Position numbers and translations under genes: made by a program
Notes under the pieces: generated by a model
Database searches by the model: none
The model's input: the letters and a program-made list of their open reading frames with translations, nothing else
What the model was told of the DNA's origin: nothing
Shown here: piece after piece, positions 61,705 through 64,000 of the stretch
How the letters are laid out: the number at the start of each line of letters is the position of its first letter
Position numbering within the stretch: position 1 is the first letter of the stretch
Assembly: GCA_047633175.1 (NCBI GenBank)
Contig: JBLIEQ010000013.1
Location: forward strand, 49,512 to 113,511
Length of the DNA: 64,000 bases
Direction: 5' to 3'
From: Motiliproteus sp047633175
Lineage (GTDB): Bacteria > Pseudomonadota > Gammaproteobacteria > Pseudomonadales > Balneatricaceae

Positions 61705-62565
61705 TTAGGGGGACTGATATTTAGCCCTTACCCCAAACCGCTCGACCCCGATTACCAGCCACATCGCCAGTACAAACGGAATCGTCAGCAACGGAAACAG
61801 TGCCAGTTGTAATCCCACCTGTGTCAGCACAATCGCAGCGCTGATACCCAGCCAAGGCTGCCAGCGGCGTAGAGAGTGACCGGAAACAATCGCCAGCGCG
61901 ATCGCAATGAGCGCGCTGTTATAGCTTCCAATTCCGATTGCCAGCGCCTGCTGGTCAGCTCCTGCAAGATAACCTGCCAGTGCACCACTCAGACTTCCAG
62001 TCAGTCCCCAGCCCACGGCACGCAAACCGCCACCCAGCAACAGGCCCGCCAGCATAAGTAGTCCCGATAGCAGGTTTCCCTGAAAGCCCATCTGGCCGAT
62101 ACCTGTCAGGGTGCCCGATAGAACTTGGACTTCCCGCCAGTGCAACTGCAGACCACCATCCGGCTGTGGCAAGATTGGCAGCAGCCACCAGATTAGCAAC
62201 ATCAGGCAGATATAGGGGGCGGTCAGCAGCTGCAGATTGCGTCGCATCCCCCAGTTAAAGCACCAGGCAGTTGCCCCACCACCCAGAAACACCAACAACC
62301 AGATCAGTGCGGTGGGCTGCATAAACAGTGCGGCCGCCAGCCCCAGCAACACACCGTTAACACCGGCCAGTCCCTGATTAAACGACGGTGCAGCCATCAC
62401 CCGGCCACCCATCAGAGTGCCGCCAAGGCCTCCGGTCAGCGCAGCGAACATCATCAGCGGCGAATTTATCAGAATTCCCAGTAGGACTAGTACACCCACA
62501 CCGGCATGGGGCATAAACAGCAGTTGGCCAAAGCAGCGCAGCAGCGCCATCAACTCTCTGTTCAT
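61705..62565 (-). CDS. Urea transporter (UT family)
   Basis: This 286-residue membrane protein has about ten hydrophobic segments and two internally similar halves (LAGVNGVLLGLAAALF / AIGIGSYNSALIAIALA), ending in LLTIPFVLAMWLVIGVERFG. These are features of the UT urea channel family. No urease or nickel genes are in the window. The start overlaps by one base the stop of a 60-codon ORF upstream, so the two may be co-translated. Confidence 0.85.
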   Translation of the reverse strand: MNRELMALLRCFGQLLFMPHAGVGVLVLLGILINSPLMMFAALTGGLGGTLMGGRVMAAPSFNQGLAGVNGVLLGLAAALFMQPTALIWLLVFLGGGATAWCFNWGMRRNLQLLTAPYICLMLLIWWLLPILPQPDGGLQLHWREVQVLSGTLTGIGQMGFQGNLLSGLLMLAGLLLGGGLRAVGWGLTGSLSGALAGYLAGADQQALAIGIGSYNSALIAIALAIVSGHSLRRWQPWLGISAAIVLTQVGLQLALFPLLTIPFVLAMWLVIGVERFGVRAKYQSP

Positions 62566-62747
62566 TAATACAACCTATTAGCAGGTACTTTATGACGTAA
62601 ACGCTGAAGGGCCTGCTGGATCAGTTCATGGATAGCAGAAGAGTCAGGCCTTTCCTTTTGCCGGTTACTTACACCCAGTGACTGAATTAGGCAATCAATG
62701 GCAAAACCAAGAGGGTCGGGCTCCATTGAAATGAAGATACCCAACAT
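62565..62747 (-). CDS. 60-residue ORF coupled to the urea transporter
   Basis: The product begins MLGIFISMEPDPLGFAIDCL and ends RLRHKVPANRLY, with its TAA overlapping the urea transporter ATG (TAATG). No family was recognised. A start at the second Met (eighth codon) is possible. It could be a small leader cistron or a remnant of a longer gene. Confidence 0.35.
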   Translation of the reverse strand: MLGIFISMEPDPLGFAIDCLIQSLGVSNRQKERPDSSAIHELIQQALQRLRHKVPANRLY

Positions 62748-63026
62748 CCGTTATAGGCCGATTCCTGCGTTCGCTCTGAGACCTAGCGGATCATACTCGT
62801 ATGATAGGTTTGAGACCAACTGCAATCCCGGAGACGGCAATTAACGTACAGGGTAAAGACTGCTAAGTCGCAGCAAGCAACCAACAAAGCGCTGGATCGG
62901 TCGGCAGTAACCACCAAAGGTTCAGGGGCGCTTACCGACACAAAGGAGCCGCTCGTGGAGACGGTTGATAGCCCTGTGCGGTCCTGCATGCTGCGTGTTG
63001 TGGGTTAGATACCCTCAGCTACCCGA
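62748..63026. other. Gap with a hairpin, no supported gene
   Basis: ATCATAC-TC-GTATGAT (62790-62805) is a perfect 7-bp hairpin flanked by GAGACC repeats. A GTTAGAT at 63004 would fit the consensus of an attC core, but no partner core at the right spacing was found. Confidence 0.4.
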
Positions 63027-63749
63027 TTAGGATTTTTTACCATACTGTTTAATTAATGCCATTGGATGTGACGAAGCTAGCATTAACTTTGGTAGAGCCT
63101 CATTAAACAGGTCAATAGACTCGTAGAAAGAACCTAGTATTTTCAATGCTTCTATTGTATCTAGACCAACAATAGTTCTGTACTGAAGTAGTGCATCGGC
63201 GTCACGATGAGCAATAGTTGAGTGCCTAATTTTTGAAAGCAGCTTCTTAGCTTTAGTTTGTGCTTTATTCATTGCTCTCAGCGCCAAGGACATTTCTTTA
63301 CGTAGCTCTTCGCTTATATTGGCGTTTTCGTAAATTGCATTCATTTTATTTGCAGGTGCAACCTTTGACATATCCCACTCGTGCATTACAAGTAGCATCA
63401 CCCGCAAGTTTAGATTTCTTTTCCATTTATTTGGATGAGTAAGTGCATCAATCTTTAAAGATTGTATATCCTTCTCTGCCAATAAAAAGTACAGAGCTAT
63501 ATTAAATATTTCACTTGTTGAATGAAACTCTCTCTTTTCCGCTTTTTGTGCTTCAAGAACTATAGTGTTAAAAGTTCTATCGAGAACTTTTTTTCGCCTT
63601 CGCTCACCTATTTGTAGCTTTACTCTTAAAGAAAACCTTGTAAGCCCTTCAATATAAGGCCTCGAGATCCTAATCGCCTTAAGAGCAAACCATCGATTGA
63701 TTACTTCTTGAGGTTGATCAGATAGCTTTCGTTTCCCTGATTCTGGCAT
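63027..63749 (-). CDS. HEPN-like protein, possible integron cassette gene
   Basis: This 240-residue helical protein of unknown function contains R175-HSTIA-H181 (KIRHSTIAHRDAD), which fits the Rx4-6H motif of HEPN-fold ribonucleases such as the AbiU2 group. That suggests an abortive-infection or toxin-like role, by motif only. The gene is AT-rich. On its own strand, GTTAGGC lies 15 bp before the ATG with an AGGGGAG motif between. This is the arrangement of an integron cassette beginning right after an attC core. No partner gene is visible. Confidence 0.55.
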   Translation of the reverse strand: MPESGKRKLSDQPQEVINRWFALKAIRISRPYIEGLTRFSLRVKLQIGERRRKKVLDRTFNTIVLEAQKAEKREFHSTSEIFNIALYFLLAEKDIQSLKIDALTHPNKWKRNLNLRVMLLVMHEWDMSKVAPANKMNAIYENANISEELRKEMSLALRAMNKAQTKAKKLLSKIRHSTIAHRDADALLQYRTIVGLDTIEALKILGSFYESIDLFNEALPKLMLASSHPMALIKQYGKKS

Positions 63750-63764
63750 TCAACTCCCCTAAAC

Positions 63765-63851
63765 GCCTAACGCCCGGCTCACCGAGCAAATTTTTGATGG
63801 CTTTTTTTTGCACAAAAAGTGACAGCGGAAATTTGTCCGGTGCAGCCGTTT
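63765..63851. repeat. attC-like recombination site, interrupted
   Basis: The core GCCTAAC (63765-63771, GTTAGGC on the other strand) opens an imperfect palindrome. CGGCTCACCGAGCAAATTT pairs with AAATTTGTCCGGTGCAGCCG (63829-63848), leaving single unpaired bases as in attC hairpins. The inner loop holds CTTTTT/AAAAAG. The second core stops after GTT, exactly where group II intron-like sequence begins. Confidence 0.6.
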
Positions 63852-64000
63852 GTGTACGCCCAGCACGGCATGGACTTATGGGGTAAAAGTCCCCTGTAGG
63901 AGAACCAACGTCGATGGATAGCTGTGACAAGCATACTGTTCCCTGTGAGCGGTTTATTCCTTGCTGCAACCCATTGAACGACAACTACTAGCCGAAGGCA
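63852..64000 (+). mobile_element. 5' end of a group II intron, cut by window edge
   Basis: The sequence opens GTGTACGCCCAGCACGGCAT, close to the GUGYG 5' end of group II introns. It continues with a stem TGGGGTAAAAGTCCCCTGTAGG and ends at the window edge in AGCCGAAGGCA, a phrase common in domain I of these introns. Orientation is opposite to the adjacent cassette gene, as known for group IIC-attC introns. The reverse transcriptase would lie to the right of the window. Confidence 0.6.

Noticed and set aside
62738..63010. Second attC site after the HEPN-like gene
   Set aside because: Possible cores at 62739 and 63004 are about 270 bp apart without matching arms, too far for a normal attC.
63718..63984. 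ORF spanning the attC hairpin and intron start
   Set aside because: It overlaps the HEPN-like gene start and runs through structured non-coding DNA.

Overview
The window looks like the chromosome of a marine gammaproteobacterium of the Oceanospirillales/Pseudomonadales type. The evidence is gene order: ybeZ-ybeY-ybeX-lnt ... ybeL, leuS-lptE-holA ... lipA-lipB-ybeD-dat-dacA-rlpA-mltB-rodA-mrdA-rlmH-rsfS-nadD-proA. This is the housekeeping backbone of Pseudomonas and its relatives, with TRAP transport, an HBM-type chemoreceptor and a fimU-pilVWXY1-pilE minor pilin operon added. No rRNA, tRNA or CRISPR array was seen. These assignments come from reading the sequence, not from a database search.

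Layout. 1-11 kb (mostly + strand): 3' part of ybeZ/phoH, ybeY, ybeX, lnt, a chemoreceptor, ybeL (-), leuS, lptE, holA. 11.1-11.85 kb: non-coding, with inverted repeats. 11.85-20.1 kb (+): type IV pilus minor pilin operon with a very large PilY1. 20.2-32.4 kb (-): lipoate synthesis, a D-amino-acid/branched-chain type transaminase, and the cell-elongation/peptidoglycan block (dacA, rlpA, mltB, rodA, mrdA), then rlmH, rsfS, nadD, proA. 32.5-39.1 kb: a HAMP membrane protein, a LuxR-type regulator and a 1469-residue CheB/CheR/PAS/histidine-kinase hybrid. 39.4-44.3 kb (+): peroxiredoxin, selO, mgtE, a pseudouridine synthase. 44.5-49.4 kb: a divergent senB / senA-senC selenoneine cluster. 49.6-59.1 kb: a TRAP transporter operon with glutamine-synthetase-like, aldehyde dehydrogenase, GMC oxidoreductase and N-formylglutamate-amidohydrolase-like enzymes, read divergently from an RpiR regulator. 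This set fits a gamma-glutamyl pathway for an amino alcohol. 59.3-64 kb: trxC, then a patchy accessory zone with a 2OG-Fe(II) oxygenase, a urea transporter, an AT-rich HEPN-like gene, an attC-like hairpin, and the start of a group II intron at the right edge.

Three gene borders (phoH/ybeY, pilX/pilY1, pilY1/pilE) carry diverged tandem duplications that copy the end of one gene and, at the two pilus borders, the start of the next. One creates a 40-codon chimeric ORF where pilY2 sits in Pseudomonas. Short in-register microsatellites occur elsewhere (senA leader, after selO, mltB tail). Border duplication appears to be a habit of this genome. The strongest leads are the sen cluster with its palindrome, the gamma-glutamyl operon, the border duplications, and the attC/group II intron edge.
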